Shown: piece by piece, positions 22,370-33,488 of the stretch
How positions within the stretch are numbered: position 1 is the stretch's first letter
Layout: every line of letters starts with the position of its first letter
NCBI RefSeq assembly: GCF_001638985.1
Contig: NW_017265136.1
Coordinates: 3,020,150-3,084,149, forward strand
From: Phycomyces blakesleeanus NRRL 1555(-)
Lineage: Eukaryota > Mucoromycota > Mucoromycetes > Mucorales > Phycomycetaceae
Length of the DNA stretch: 64,000 bases
Reading direction: 5' to 3'
Notes under the pieces: generated by a model
Database searches by the model: none
What the model was told of the DNA's origin: nothing
Seen by the model: only the letters and a program-made list of their open reading frames with translations
Position numbers and translations under genes: made by a program

Positions 22370-24279
22370 GAATTGAGATATTTAAGGCTAATGAAAGAAA
22401 TGGAAACAATGTGAATACTTTAATAATTAGAGTCGGGTTTCTTTAAAATAATAAAATAAATCAAAACATACGTAAAGGTGGAAAGTAAGGCACCAAAAGA
22501 TTATTTTTCTGATGATGCTCTTTATAGCATTTTGCTCTCTATATTATACTTTTCTTTATAAGCCGACTTGGAAAGGCATTTGTAATAGCTTACATCCATT
22601 ACAAAGATGTGAGAGATTATGGTTTAGTACGTAATGTCTTGTCTCAATCGGGATGGGTTGAATGACTTTCAATTTGCTCCATTGATTCTATCAGTTTCTC
22701 AGGGTCAACGGTCATAAAATTATAATTTTGAATTTCCCCCATTTTTTTTTTAATTTTTTCTTTCTTCTTCTTTACTTCTTTCTTAATGTCTAACATGGTA
22801 AGCATCAACTCACATCAAAGTTTCAAGACCTAATCATCTTGTTGTTTTTATTCTAGCATGATACACTATGCTTTAAACCACCAAGTCCTTTTTAACTGCC
22901 TCAAAAATAATGATAAAAAGGTAATAAAAATATACTTGAATATTTATTCACGATTTATGTATTAATTATTCTGCTTAGATTTTTCTGGCCCGTTAACAAA
23001 GACATATACCTTGGGAGGGTTTACAAAATGGTATGTTGTATAAATATTAACGTGCACCTTCAAGATACAACTTGTATTTATTATTTTTCTTATGTATACC
23101 ATACACTCTATAGTCACTGGTCTTTATCTCGGTCCTCTTTTTTGATTATACACCGACTCTTATTCTCTACAGATAGACAAGTAAGTAAATAATCATTCTA
23201 CTTCTTTGTATGTAATTTTAATGAAAAGAAATTATTTTATAGATAATATCTCCATTTCCCGCATGCTGCATCTTCTATTGTATTGAATAATTGGTAAGCA
23301 AAAAATAGTCTGATACTCTTTATTTCATTCTAATAAAAGATTATATTTTATAGACAATGTCATTGTATTTTGTGTTTGTCAACTCTTCTGTTTTCTGAAC
23401 TGTCTGGTAAGCAAACCATAGTCTTATTTACTTTGCATCGTATTAACAAAAGTTATTATTTTTATAGACAATATTACTATAATTGAGACATTTAACTAAA
23501 ACGTTGATATATCTATCTTTATGTTAAAGACATCCATCTGTTCTCGTGTTTAACTTTATTGTAAGTACATTCATATTTTTTAAATAATCTGTCGCTCTCA
23601 AATAAATATACCTAGAATATTCTTTCTAATCCACCCTATAATTATTTTTTATAAAAGTAAACAAACAGGCTAAGAAGGCGTGCCTCAGCAAGCAATGGAA
23701 TACAGTAGGGGTCAATTGCACCAGGGGTGGACCAATGGATGTTGGAAAGGAATAACATAGTATCCACTAAAATAAATGACGGCATCGAGTGTGATGTTTC
23801 TACCCAATTGCAACGGAAGACGATTAGTGATGTAGACGAATAGAAACAGCTAGAAACAATAAGAAGATTTTTTCAAACCAATAAAAACCTTTAAAATGAC
23901 CCATAAACCTCTAAATCTTGACTAAATCTTGACCAAATCTTGACCAAAGCTCTTCTTTAACAACCCATATATAGTAATAAAAAGATGTTGAATGTTATGT
24001 GCTGTATTTAAAAAAAACCCCAAAACCAATATAAAATGAAATATCTGCGGTCTGATAAAAGTGCGTCTATATTTTCACGACCAAAATATATCACATAAAA
24101 GTATATCACACTTTTTCTTTTTGCGTTCCTAAAATTCAGTATACTAATTGTATTCATTTAGCTCACGAATTTTAAAAAATTGGCATCATAAATTCCGATC
24201 GAATTCATGCTGAATTTTATTCATTCAGACAGTATTTGGTCAAGATTTAGTATACTGAATTGGCCCTCCTTTTGCAGTG
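22370..24279 (+). other. CACTG-2 right region: series of short exon-like segments
   Basis: A pyrimidine-rich leader (about 22740-22785) precedes ATGTCTAACATG and a GTAAG donor at 22798. Segments bounded by acceptor (mostly TTTTATAG or similar) and donor (GTAAG-type) sites: 22857-22920, 22979-23030, 23173-23180 (doubtful microexon), 23243-23293, 23354-23406 and 23468-23560. Joining them gives no long frame. The last kilobase is subterminal repeat sequence. The strict spacing of splice signals in otherwise AT-rich DNA, repeated in CACTG-1 and -3, suggests a spliced transcript divergent from the accessory gene. Confidence 0.45.
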
Positions 24280-24282
24280 AGT

Positions 24283-27200
24283 AGTCATATTTCTGTTATT
24301 CATAAATTGAAGTAATGTCGTTTTCTTGATCGATTCTTTTGTGAAATCAACATTAAAGTCACCAGCAATGGTTATATGCATATACGTATGACTAACAACA
24401 AATTCTAGTGCTTCCATCAAGGTATTTAGTTGGCATAGTGGGAATACATATATGCTGCAATATAAGTTGCTGCTTAATATAAATAATGATATACTTGTTG
24501 ATCCACCTGCTTCATCAATGAACACTCTGAAACTGGTTGTATAAACCAAAAAATTGTTGTTTGAGTTGTTTGTACTAGGTAAAAGAGAGCTACGAATATA
24601 GCAGCAATAACCAGAAACTCATGCATTGGTTGAATGGCTATCTATGCGAGATATCATGGTGAAGTTTGAAATATCATATTCTTCATTATTAGGCAGTGTT
24701 CAAGTTTCATTGCAAAGAATAATATCAGATGTTAAGTATACTTGATTGCTGGTTATCTGGTTTATATGTGCCCTCAAGCTTTGCACATTATGCGAAATTA
24801 GCTGTATATAATCACTTGTTTCTTGCTTTTGTAGTTGGCTAAATGATAATCCCAACTGTATTGTCTGCTGTCTAATGAGCTCATTTTTCAATTGATTGTT
24901 TCGATCTTCTGCTATTGGTCTGGGCGGAACAAATCTGTTACCTTTGCATATTAACTTTAAACCTTCTGCAGAAGTAGCTCTAGAACATGCAACATATAGG
25001 AGTGATCGAGACATTCTGTGTGATCCATGGTCAAATACAACAACTGATTTATATGTGCCTCTCTGTGACTTGTGTACAGTGAGTGCTTCAGCTGGAACAA
25101 TTGGGAATTGTGTACGGGTTAGATGTATCTGACTTTTGATATTTCTGCGAATTATGTTATAGTGTGGTTTTATTATTGTCAGATCGTCTGAAATCCCAAG
25201 ACTACATCGAATTCTTTGTTGCTGTCTTCTCAACTGTTTCCCACTTCTTTCATCATCAAACCTAATCCACAATCTTAATGGCTTTCTTAAAACTGTAAAA
25301 GTAGATGTTTCAGAGGCAGTGCTGTCTGGTACAATATTTTGGCCATAATCAGTCCTCTCCAAGATTCCAGTTGCACCATTGACAAGTCCATCTGCTGTCT
25401 TTAGGTTTGCAGTCATCATATACTTTCCACTTATTTTTAGCAAAAGCGTTTTTATCAGACCCTGAACATCGGATTGCTTTGCATGATCATTGACAGAATG
25501 TATGAGTCTTTGAATAGCAGTGCTATCCCTGCAATGCTCAGTTACTCGGTCAAAGGATTTGGAGATTGCACCTTCAGTATTCAAGCTGGTAAGTATGTGT
25601 TGGTTTGTTTGCTGAATGTATGCATTTGTGTTAAACAGATATATTGGCTTTTGGTTACTGCTTTCAGATAAATTGTTTTCTTGAGCTACAAGGTCTGAAG
25701 GTAATGTTCTTCTGCCAGTACTAATTTTCATTGCATCTTCAGGAGTTATTAAAGCCACTTGACTTTAGAGGATATGAATATTGCCTTCAGTCATTGACTC
25801 AATTACCATGTTGTTTAAGGCTACTGCAAATGGAATATCGTCTCTTTGTCACATTATCTCCATTAATTTATAAACTTTAAACAAATCTCAGATCTTGTAC
25901 CCAAATAAGGATACAAATGGATTTGTATCTCTTGCATGGCTGGTGCTGTAAAGTGGTGTGTCCCCAACTGGTGGAAGTTGTAGGAAGTCACCAAATACAA
26001 TAACTGATTTTCCACCAAAACGAACTGATCTATCAAAAATATCTCGAAGTCTTCGATCAACCCATCCAAATAGTGTCTCTTCTACCATACAAATTTTGTC
26101 AATAATAACCACTTTCAGGTCTGCAAGTGCAACACCCATTGAATGGGAGACGTCAGATGAGAGTGAGGAAAGACCTTCTCTTCTACGTTGTGTGACAGGA
26201 AGCTGGAAGGCATTGTGCAAAGTTTGAGCAGATATGTTGAAAGCAGCCTTTCCCGTTGGAGCACAAAGAAGTACAGATGGTGTGCTCATATCTCTTTCTC
26301 TTGTTTTGTCAAACTTATGGACAAGACTTTTATAAAGTACTTTTATCAATAGACTTTTTCCAGTTCCGGCTCCTCCCATTACAAAATGATAAAACAGTAT
26401 ATGTTGTTGATCAGATATAGAGCTGTTGCTGTTACAAATATGATCAGTAACATGGTACAAGTATTGTCTCTGCTGCAAGTTCAGCATTAATAAAAGCTCT
26501 TGATATTCAGTATTATTTAACCACTTTGGAATATTGATTTTTTCAAGGTAGGTTAATCGATTGTTCTGTGTTGCTCTATTTGGATTTAATTCGATTGTTA
26601 AATCTGTTGTTCTGTGATACTCTCCTTCTTCATTGTCATCAATATCTAGCGTGTAACGTCTGAAATCGTTTTCAGCAATAGGTGGGGCCAGGGTATCTGT
26701 GTTTCCAATGGGTTCATCTTCTCTTTCTGTATCCATGTTACTACGTTCAAGTGAAGCCATTTCAAAATAACCTTCTAATACATCATCATCAACCTGACAA
26801 AATTCTTTTTTTTGCTAGCAGAATAGTCTCAGAATTCTCTAGAAAAACTTCCTCGCAGTTGATACTTAAAAGGTCTTCTTCTTCATTTCTCTAACTTTTG
26901 AAAAGCATCAATAAGCAACAAAAGTACTTGTCAGCATCTTGATTAATATTAAACTTGTAGTAACGTAGGACACATGGCTTAGTTCTTTTTCTAATGTAGC
27001 CTTGGTTTTCCAAAAGACAATAAACTTGGTCTGGCTCTCCATAAAGCATATTTTTGTTATTATTCTGTTGAATATGGTCTTCTTAGTATTCTATGGACTC
27101 ATAATAAGTATCATCATTTATGTCATTGTGATCGATATAATTTAGTTGCAATATTTCTTTATGGTTGCTTTTTTAAAAACTCAAAATAAGCAGCAAACTG

Positions 27201-29991
27201 TGCCAAGGTCAAATTTTCCAAATCTTTGGGCCTACAAATGTAATGCTTAATTAATCCTGGTTCAAAGCAGCTGGTAGAATTGGAATTCATTGCTACAAGT
27301 TTGGATTGCTTCTTTAATATGTGAAGTTGGTTTTCTGGTCTGCTTGTTGGTATAAATACTGTAGCTCTGCTCGCTTCTGACATTCGAATTCGTAGTAAGT
27401 TGTATGCTGTTCTTGAGCAGATATCTCACTAGCATTGTAATAGGTCACAGCAAGTGACCTCATCATATTAAAAGGTGTTGAGCTACTGTCATCTTTGTGC
27501 TTATTGTAAATTTCTTCAAGCATCTTACTTAAGCCTCTATCAGCCTTGTTTATATAGTCAACTACATATGCGCAGCAAGCATATGGATCGAGAATGAATT
27601 GAATATCCATATTTGATCTGAACATACTGAAAAATTTTTTGTTATAATTATTTATCATGACTTCGTTCGGTTGTCATTTTATCATGATTTTGTTTATTTT
27701 AAGAGTATTGCAAATAGACAGTATGTATTCATCAATAGATGTAATATCAACAGCTATTAAGAAATCATCAAAACTCATGGCTGACGTTTGAAGAGCTTCA
27801 TAATGTTCTTGGAGATATTCTTTGATGCGAGTCATATTTTGCTTTAATTTGGTAATTGTAGTTTCTGATAGATCTTCGTTTTCAGTTATTGGGCATAATA
27901 TCCAAGTTCTGTCCATAGGATAAAATGGAATATTAAATCTGCAAATTGTAATATTGTTTCTTTTTCTTTGGCAAGTAGATGTGTGCATATTATATTGCCT
28001 TTTCAACAATTCTTTCCAGGTGTCCTCGTTACAGCAATATTCCTGTTGATGATGCGATATTTCACCCTATTATCTCTTACAAGTAATCATACTATCCACA
28101 AATTCACAGATTTTTCTTTTCATATTCTCATGAACATATTCCTCTGTTCGTTGGTCAGGTTCGTACTTGGGAGCACCCTTAAGCCATACAAGCATATGAA
28201 CATGAGGCGAGCCTCTATGCTGGAATTCTATTCGGAGGTAATATTCATTAATGGAATGATTTCCAAAAGGCCTATATGGTGCTTTCCATGTTTTCTTCAG
28301 CTTTCTAAATCAATAGTCAAAGTATTGTGCACATGTTATTGGGTCTTGCTGAATCAGTTTGGCTTTTTCATCATATGTCATTTGCTCTGCCTGTTCTTCT
28401 GTAATAGTAACTCCATCAGTTACAAGTTTTAAAATGCATAATAGCCCAGGCCAACTTGCATCTGCTGCAGATAGAGTTACAAAAATGGTTGGGATACCAA
28501 ATTGTCTAATCATTGCCAAAAGATTTTTCTTCTCATTTTTCCAATATTCTGCAGTAGAACGGATACCACTAAATGTCTTATAAGCCTGGACTTTACTGAG
28601 TAATCCACCAATACTGTCATTATTTAAGAAGTAGGATGCAACATATGGTACATTGTTGAAGAGTTTTGTTTTCTTCCGGAGAACTGTATTTAGGTTATTG
28701 TACATTCTGATTATTTGATTTTTTCTGTCCATATACAGTATATACTCTACTCTTTGTGCTGCTCTACAATCGAATCTCCTTGCAATAGACTTTGTCAGGA
28801 AAGAGTAAGTCAGAGTATCAGTAGATAATTGCTGGCCACAGAAGATTTGAGGAAAAGCCAAAAAGTTGGTGTTTTTATCAGTCAAAATAGACAAAGCGAT
28901 TCCTCCATCTCCAGGCAAAAGTCTGAGAGCTTCGTGATCTGAAACTATAGCTGTTTCCTGCTCACTAGAGTTTATTGATTCGTGTTTGGTACTACTTTTT
29001 CATTTCCTTCAAAGTCTTCAACACTATCAACCTCTTCTACGTTTTCAGTACCATTATTGACAGCCTCTTGTACCCAATTATCACTCAAGAAGATATTATA
29101 CTATTGATAGAGTGTTGTTGACTGTAGAAATAGTGCTGCTCTCCAAGCTTTAGCAGGACTTGTATTGCCTCTGATATAGTTTTTGATATAACACATCCTA
29201 CGAGCTAAACTCAAGTAAATTGTATTTGAGTCGTCAAGATTACGAGGAAGTAATGAAACCGTTGTATGAACATTAACAGGTACGTTGATAATACCGCCTT
29301 TACTTCTATACTGCTCAGTTAGTCCTTTGTGTGTCCATATAGACTGGAAAACGTGTCGAGATGCGACAAGTCTTTCTTCTAATCTTGTCAGGTCGTCTAG
29401 ACAAACGACATGATCAGGAAATTGGAGACCATTAGAGAGAGCAAGAGTTGGAAGTTTTTTTTTTAGTTATGTTTTACAGGTAGGACATAGTGGAATATTG
29501 TCTATAATATCTTCACCAACGAAAGTGCTTGGTATCTTATGATTGTCAATTGCCCAAAAGCTTTTCTCAACAATATCTTCTGAACAACCCCAATTGCCTG
29601 TAAGAGTGGTTCTTTTTTACTTAAGATATATCTTTTTGAAAGAAAAGGCCTCCACAACATCCGCATACACATGTAGGACCCTCTCTGATTGTTGATTCAT
29701 ACTTTCTTTGTATACTACTCCAATTATTTGTGCCAACGTCATTCAGTCTACGCCTTACTACTCGTTTATTCTCTTCAACAGCTCTACTTTGTCTACTATG
29801 CCTATACTCGTGCATATATTCTGCTTGAGAATTATAGTTCTCCTCTTCTGTCTCTGCCACTTCTGTCTTCACTACTTCTGTTCCCACTACTTCTGCTTGA
29901 ATTACTTGTGCTCTCACTACTTCTGCCTGAACTGCTTCTATTTCAGCTGTAAGTCTGTGTCTGCATCGATACTCCCGCATATACTTGCACA
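24283..29991 (-). pseudogene. Helitron 1 Rep-helicase-endonuclease, central part
   Basis: Read on the minus strand. GPTCVCGCCGGLFF (near 29650) is the Helitron N-terminal zinc motif. 28918-28310 is the Helitron-like N domain (PGDGGIALSILTDKN to PITCAQYFDY). SPHVHMLVWLKGAPKYEPDQ (near 28190) holds the HxH metal-binding motif. DPYACCAYVVDYINKADRG (near 27570) holds the paired tyrosines of the Rep nuclease. The helicase starts near 26760, with Walker A GGAGTGKS (about 26351-26377) and Walker B VVIIDKICMV, where the usual Glu is Lys; VHKSQRGTYKSVVVF and SLLYVACSRA follow near 25000. ISHNVQSLRAHINQI (near 24790) starts an EEP endonuclease, with ITIAGDFNVD near 24360. Several stops and frame changes. 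Unwinding plus HUH nicking moves the element by rolling circle. Confidence 0.85.
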
Positions 29992-30164
29992 TACACCTGG
30001 CTTAGGGTGAAATTGACTTACTTCCAACTCCGCTAAAATCAAAGAAGTACACCTCTGTTTTTCAAGGTTAAATAAGTTCTCAAAGACATGATCCTTAAAG
30101 ACAAAAAATGAATGGAAGATTTTGTAATATGTGTTGCTTATTTATATTAAAAATTGATGGAGGT

Positions 30165-31224
30165 TTAATAGTTAATAGCTCCTCCATGCTTCTTCCTAAC
30201 TAATATCATACGATCTTTAATGCTCAGGCAAAACTTCACACAAGTACTTGCTGTGATTTCTGCCCACTCCTCCAACAAAGCAACGTCCAGTTCTTTTAGC
30301 GTGGTAGGCTGGGGTCTTCTATCTCTAACCTTGTTATCAAGGTAGCTCCACATATTCTCAATTGGATTGAGATCTGGACTTTTTGCAGGCCATAATAAGA
30401 TAGCCACATCATTTTTTTTTCCACTGTTCCGCCAACTTGCTCTTATGTGGCTTGGCATTGTCTTCTTGGAAAAGGTAGGTGGTGGTGTCCTTGTCAGGAA
30501 GGGCAGCAAGAAATGGGAGATAGTTGTCCCTCAGTGTCTGGACATACATTTCTTTTGTCATGTAGTCATCTAATATAACTAGTGGGCCAACACCTCCTGC
30601 CCAAATACATCCCCAAACTAATACTGAACCACCCAACCCTTGCACTGCTGGTACCAGACAGTCATCGTCATACTTCTCATGCAGTTGGCGCCAAACATAT
30701 TGCTGTCCACCTTTCTGAAAAAGGGTGAATCTGGACTCATCACTCCAGATTACTGATGTCCATTCATCATTCCAATTTTTTTGCTCTCTAACCCACTGCA
30801 AGCGTGCCTTCTTATGTGCTTCATCTAGGTAAGGCTTGGCTACAGCAAAACAAGAGCGAAGGTCCATATCGTGCAGATATTTGCGTACTGTTGCTTGACT
30901 GATTGAGATGTCATGCATCTCTTTAACACTGCGCGTGATGGTAGCTAATGTGTCGCATCTATTTTTTTTTGTGATAAACTTCAAATAACAAATTGTTCAT
31001 GATGATAGCTTCTTAGAGGCCCCAGGATGCTCCTTCTCAGCGCATGTCTTCTTTGTCTCATATTTTTTAATTATATAATAAACAGTTGATTGAGGTATGT
31101 CTTCTGCATCTAAAATCTCATAGGAGCTACGTCCTTCTTTATATCTTCCAATAATCATTCCTTTTTCGAAATCTGTTGTCTTATAATATGAGCTGATAGT
31201 TTTAGCTTTATTGTTCTTTGGCAT
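30165..31224 (-). pseudogene. Tc1-type transposase (DD34E), frameshifted
   Basis: Start MPKNNKAKTISSYYKTTDFE, then a helix-turn-helix (IDAEDIPQSTVYYIIKKY-like). A TGA near 31003 and an A-run near 30960 break the frame; the second part reads FITKKNRCDTLATITRSV. Catalytic positions: Asp in IWSDESRF, Asp in FQEDNAKPH, Glu in SPDLNPIENMW. Counting across the poly-A frameshift at 30411-30418 gives 34 residues between the second Asp and Glu, the DD34E spacing. Stops after HGGAINY at 30165. It cuts at TA sites. Only homopolymer slips and one stop separate it from an open gene. Confidence 0.85.
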
Positions 31225-31324
31225 TGTGATTTGTTTTATTAGAGAGATTACAGAATTAAAATAAAAAGAAAATAGAGGATGGTCTTCTTGCATAGAAAGA
31301 AGTCATGGCGGAGTTGGAAGTAAG

Positions 31325-31856
31325 TGTTGTGGTGGTTGAAGTTGAAGAAGTTTTTAAGAGGAAGAATTGAAGATTTGAGATTAGGAACGAAGATTCGTGA
31401 GAACTTGTGTAGGCTTTGTTTATTGAGAAAGATTTGGTATCAAAGTTTGGTCAGGTTCCTACACTGAACTACTACTGCTATTTATATTGTTTTGGATTGG
31501 GAAAATTATATGACTGGGGTCAGGTAATCGATCCTATCTGAGCCTTAATCAGAGCAACGTGATCTTGGGATAATTAATGTATAATTAATTATATAAATGT
31601 GTGTAGTCCCAATGAAGTATTAACATCGAAAGTAAATGTATTTATGAGTTATAATTATGCTTATAATAATCTACTGATGTATCCCATATTATGGTAATAT
31701 TATCATATGAAATATAATCACTATCATGCATGCTAAACCTGTGTGTTAAATAATAAAGTAATCGGTAGACACCTTTGACTGAAATAGCTGAGGCCTTATA
31801 TTATTTCTTTCAGACTTATTCTCAATTACAGCAGTAGTCAATACTCATTTATAACA
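31325..31856. repeat. Solo LTR, family 1 (532 bp)
   Basis: Begins TGTTGTGGTGG and ends TTTATAACA (TG...CA). Flanked by GTAAG at 31320-31324 and 31857-31861, a 5-bp target duplication. The reverse complement is nearly the same sequence as the solo LTR at 50979-51512. It lies inside the right terminal repeat of the Tc1 element. No internal retrotransposon region remains, so it reflects LTR-LTR recombination. Confidence 0.93.
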
Positions 31857-31886
31857 GTAAGTCAATTTCAACCTAAGCCGGGTGTA

Positions 31887-32394
31887 TATTCTGCTCAAGA
31901 ATTATGGTTCTCCTCTTCTGTCTCTGCTGCTTCTGTCTCCACTACTTCTGTTTCCACTACTTCTGCTTGAATTACTTGTGCTCTCACTACTTCTGCCTGA
32001 ACTACTTCTATTTCAGCTGTAAGTTGGCATCTGTGTCGATACTCCTGCATATACTCTGCATGAGAATTACTAATATTCTCTGCTTCTACTGGCTCAACTA
32101 CTTCTATTTCAGTTATTTGTTGGCGCCTGCGTTGATATTCTTGCATATATTCTGCACAAGAAGTATTAATATTCTCTGCTTCTACTGTTGCTATCACTTC
32201 CATTTCTGCAGTTTGCAGGCGATTCCGCTAATACTCTCGTATATACTCTGCTTGAGACATTGAATCCCATTGTTGTGTTTCTGTTTCTGATGTTTCCACT
32301 TGCAATAATTGCTGACGATTACACTAGTATTCTCTCATGCATCTTTGTCTTCTTTCAGCCCTTTCTTCAGGGGTAACAGTGTGTCTAGACATTT
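31887..32394 (-). pseudogene. Helitron 1 N-terminal repeat region
   Basis: Starts MSRHTVTPEERAERRQRC and continues with tandem units built on AEYMQEYRRR-like cores separated by Glu/Val-rich spacers (TEIEVVEPVEAENIS, AEVVRAQVIQAEVVETEV). At least four units are here, and others (CKYMREYRCRHR, AEYMHEYRHSRQ) lie across the Tc1 insertion at 29780-29991. Two units have TAG where others have Gln (REY*CNR, REY*RNR), consistent with CAG to TAG. The function of the repeats is unknown; basic EYxxR units suggest DNA binding. Confidence 0.75.
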
Positions 32395-32880
32395 TGTACT
32401 TTATAATAATATAATATAAGAGTAAAAGTAAGAGTAAGAAGAAAGTATAATATGCTTAGTAAGCTATAAAGAAGAATCAAAAGCGTCACGTGGTTAAATT
32501 GTTTACATTTTTACTAGTAAAATTCTTACAAACTTTCATTGCTTAAAATTGTAACAAACTCCGCATACAAAATTGTTACAAAATCATTGTTTACATTGTT
32601 ACGGATTTCCCTCTTTTTCTTAGGCTTTCTAACTCCATAAACTTCATATAGAATGCCAAAAAGAAGAAAGTAAACTAAAAGAAAATAATGGGTGCAGTTA
32701 TTCCATTAAATATAAATTTTAAAAAAAATTAATTTTTTTATATGTATATATTTACTAAAATAGAGTAAAAATAAGCTTTGGCTTTTATAGTAACAAATAA
32801 CAGCTTATTGTGTTCAATCTATTTAACAAAGATTAGCATTGTTATATATGAGGTAAAAATAAGATATAAAATAAAACAAG
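32395..32880. other. Helitron 1 upstream region, no gene seen
   Basis: Probably contains the Helitron 5' end and promoter. Inverted pieces TTGTAACAA and TTGTTACAA occur near 32550-32585. I could not fix the 5' terminus. Confidence 0.4.
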
Positions 32881-33239
32881 TGCAGACGAGATTATGGTAA
32901 GACTTTGTTTTATTAGAAGAAGTGAAAGGATCAGAAAGAAGATGCTGTTCTATTGCTATTAGTATTGTGCGTTTATATAGATATTATATTTAGCTCGGTG
33001 ATGATATGATGATATCATGTAATGTCTGTTTCTCTACCATTATCTTCTATGATTTAGTTGTTATGTTTTTAGTGTTATCAACTAAAGTCTTAGTATTTGT
33101 CTTAGTATGGTCTTTACAGAATTTCCTTGTATAAGGGAAGGTATATCTTTTAGTATTGTTACTAGTTGTTGGTAACTCAATGCACGTATATATTGAGTAT
33201 CTGTACTTTTAATTTAAATCTACAATTATGCGGGATACA
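32881..33239. repeat. Solo LTR, family 2 (359 bp)
   Basis: Begins TGCAGACGAG and ends GCGGGATACA, with ACAAG duplicated at 32876-32880 and 33240-33244. Read on the minus strand it starts TGTATCCCGC, and has a TATATAAA-like promoter box and ATAAAA signal before the end, the normal LTR order. It is unrelated to the other solo LTRs in the window. Confidence 0.8.
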
Positions 33240-33488
33240 ACAAGCATATTAAAAGTATCAGTAGTATTAGCAGACATATAAGAATATTAAAATCAATAAC
33301 TACTCTATATCAAAGCATAAATATATTACTATTATGATATAAAACATATTTATTTTTATTCAGTTAAATAAAAACATAAAGCTCTTCTTGTGTTCTCCAA
33401 AAAAAGAAAAGTCAAACATCAAACTCAAATCAAACTTGGTATAAATAAAAAATATGGTTTAAAAGCTACTACACTTTATTGTTTATCA

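Larger units (their letters stand above)
16709..24279 (+). mobile_element. CACTG-2: complete, apparently autonomous transposon (7571 bp)
   Basis: The left end CACTGCAAAAGGAGGG is matched exactly by the complement of the right end (16 bp). AGT at 16706-16708 and 24280-24282 is the target duplication. Both element genes are open after splicing. Left subterminal repeats: GCAAGAATTGATGTCAT and GCGAGAATTGATGTCAT (near 17153 and 17220). Right subterminal repeats: three AAATCTTGAC units at 23911-23945 with an inverted copy near 24240, and TTCAGTATACTAA near 24136 with an inverted copy near 24248. Such repeats are where CACTA transposition proteins usually bind. Inserted in the Helitron 1 coding region. 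Confidence 0.93.
29994..31884 (-). mobile_element. Tc1/mariner element inside Helitron 1 (1891 bp, holds a solo LTR)
   Basis: Ends CACCTGGCTTAGGGTGAAAT and, on the complement of the right, CACCCGGCTTAGGTTGAAAT continue to match for about 45 bp if the solo LTR in the right arm is ignored. TA flanks both sides (29992-29993, 31885-31886). Without the LTR and its duplication the element is about 1354 bp, normal for Tc1. One DD34E-type transposase gene inside. Confidence 0.9.
16215..32394 (-). mobile_element. Helitron 1 (Helentron-like, with endonuclease domain), interrupted twice
   Basis: A rolling-circle element whose protein runs on the minus strand from about 32394 to 16565. Order: N-terminal repeats (31887-32394), Rep nuclease and helicase and the first part of an endonuclease domain (24283-29991), and the endonuclease C-terminus (16565-16708). 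It is split by a Tc1 element at a TA in the N-terminal region and by CACTG-2 in the endonuclease region. The proposed 3' end is at 16215, from a hairpin plus CTAA|T. The 5' end lies upstream of 32394 and was not pinpointed. Many stops and frame changes make the protein non-functional. Confidence 0.8.

Noticed and set aside
29689..30010. Plus-strand Leu/Tyr-rich membrane-protein-like frames opposite the Helitron N-terminus (also 31904-32263)
   Set aside because: They are the antisense of the Glu/Val repeat region, whose repeated codons create hydrophobic antisense frames.
32395..33480. Left end of CACTG-5
   Set aside because: No CACTG- or CACTC-type sequence preceded by TTA was found; the end is probably deleted or too diverged.
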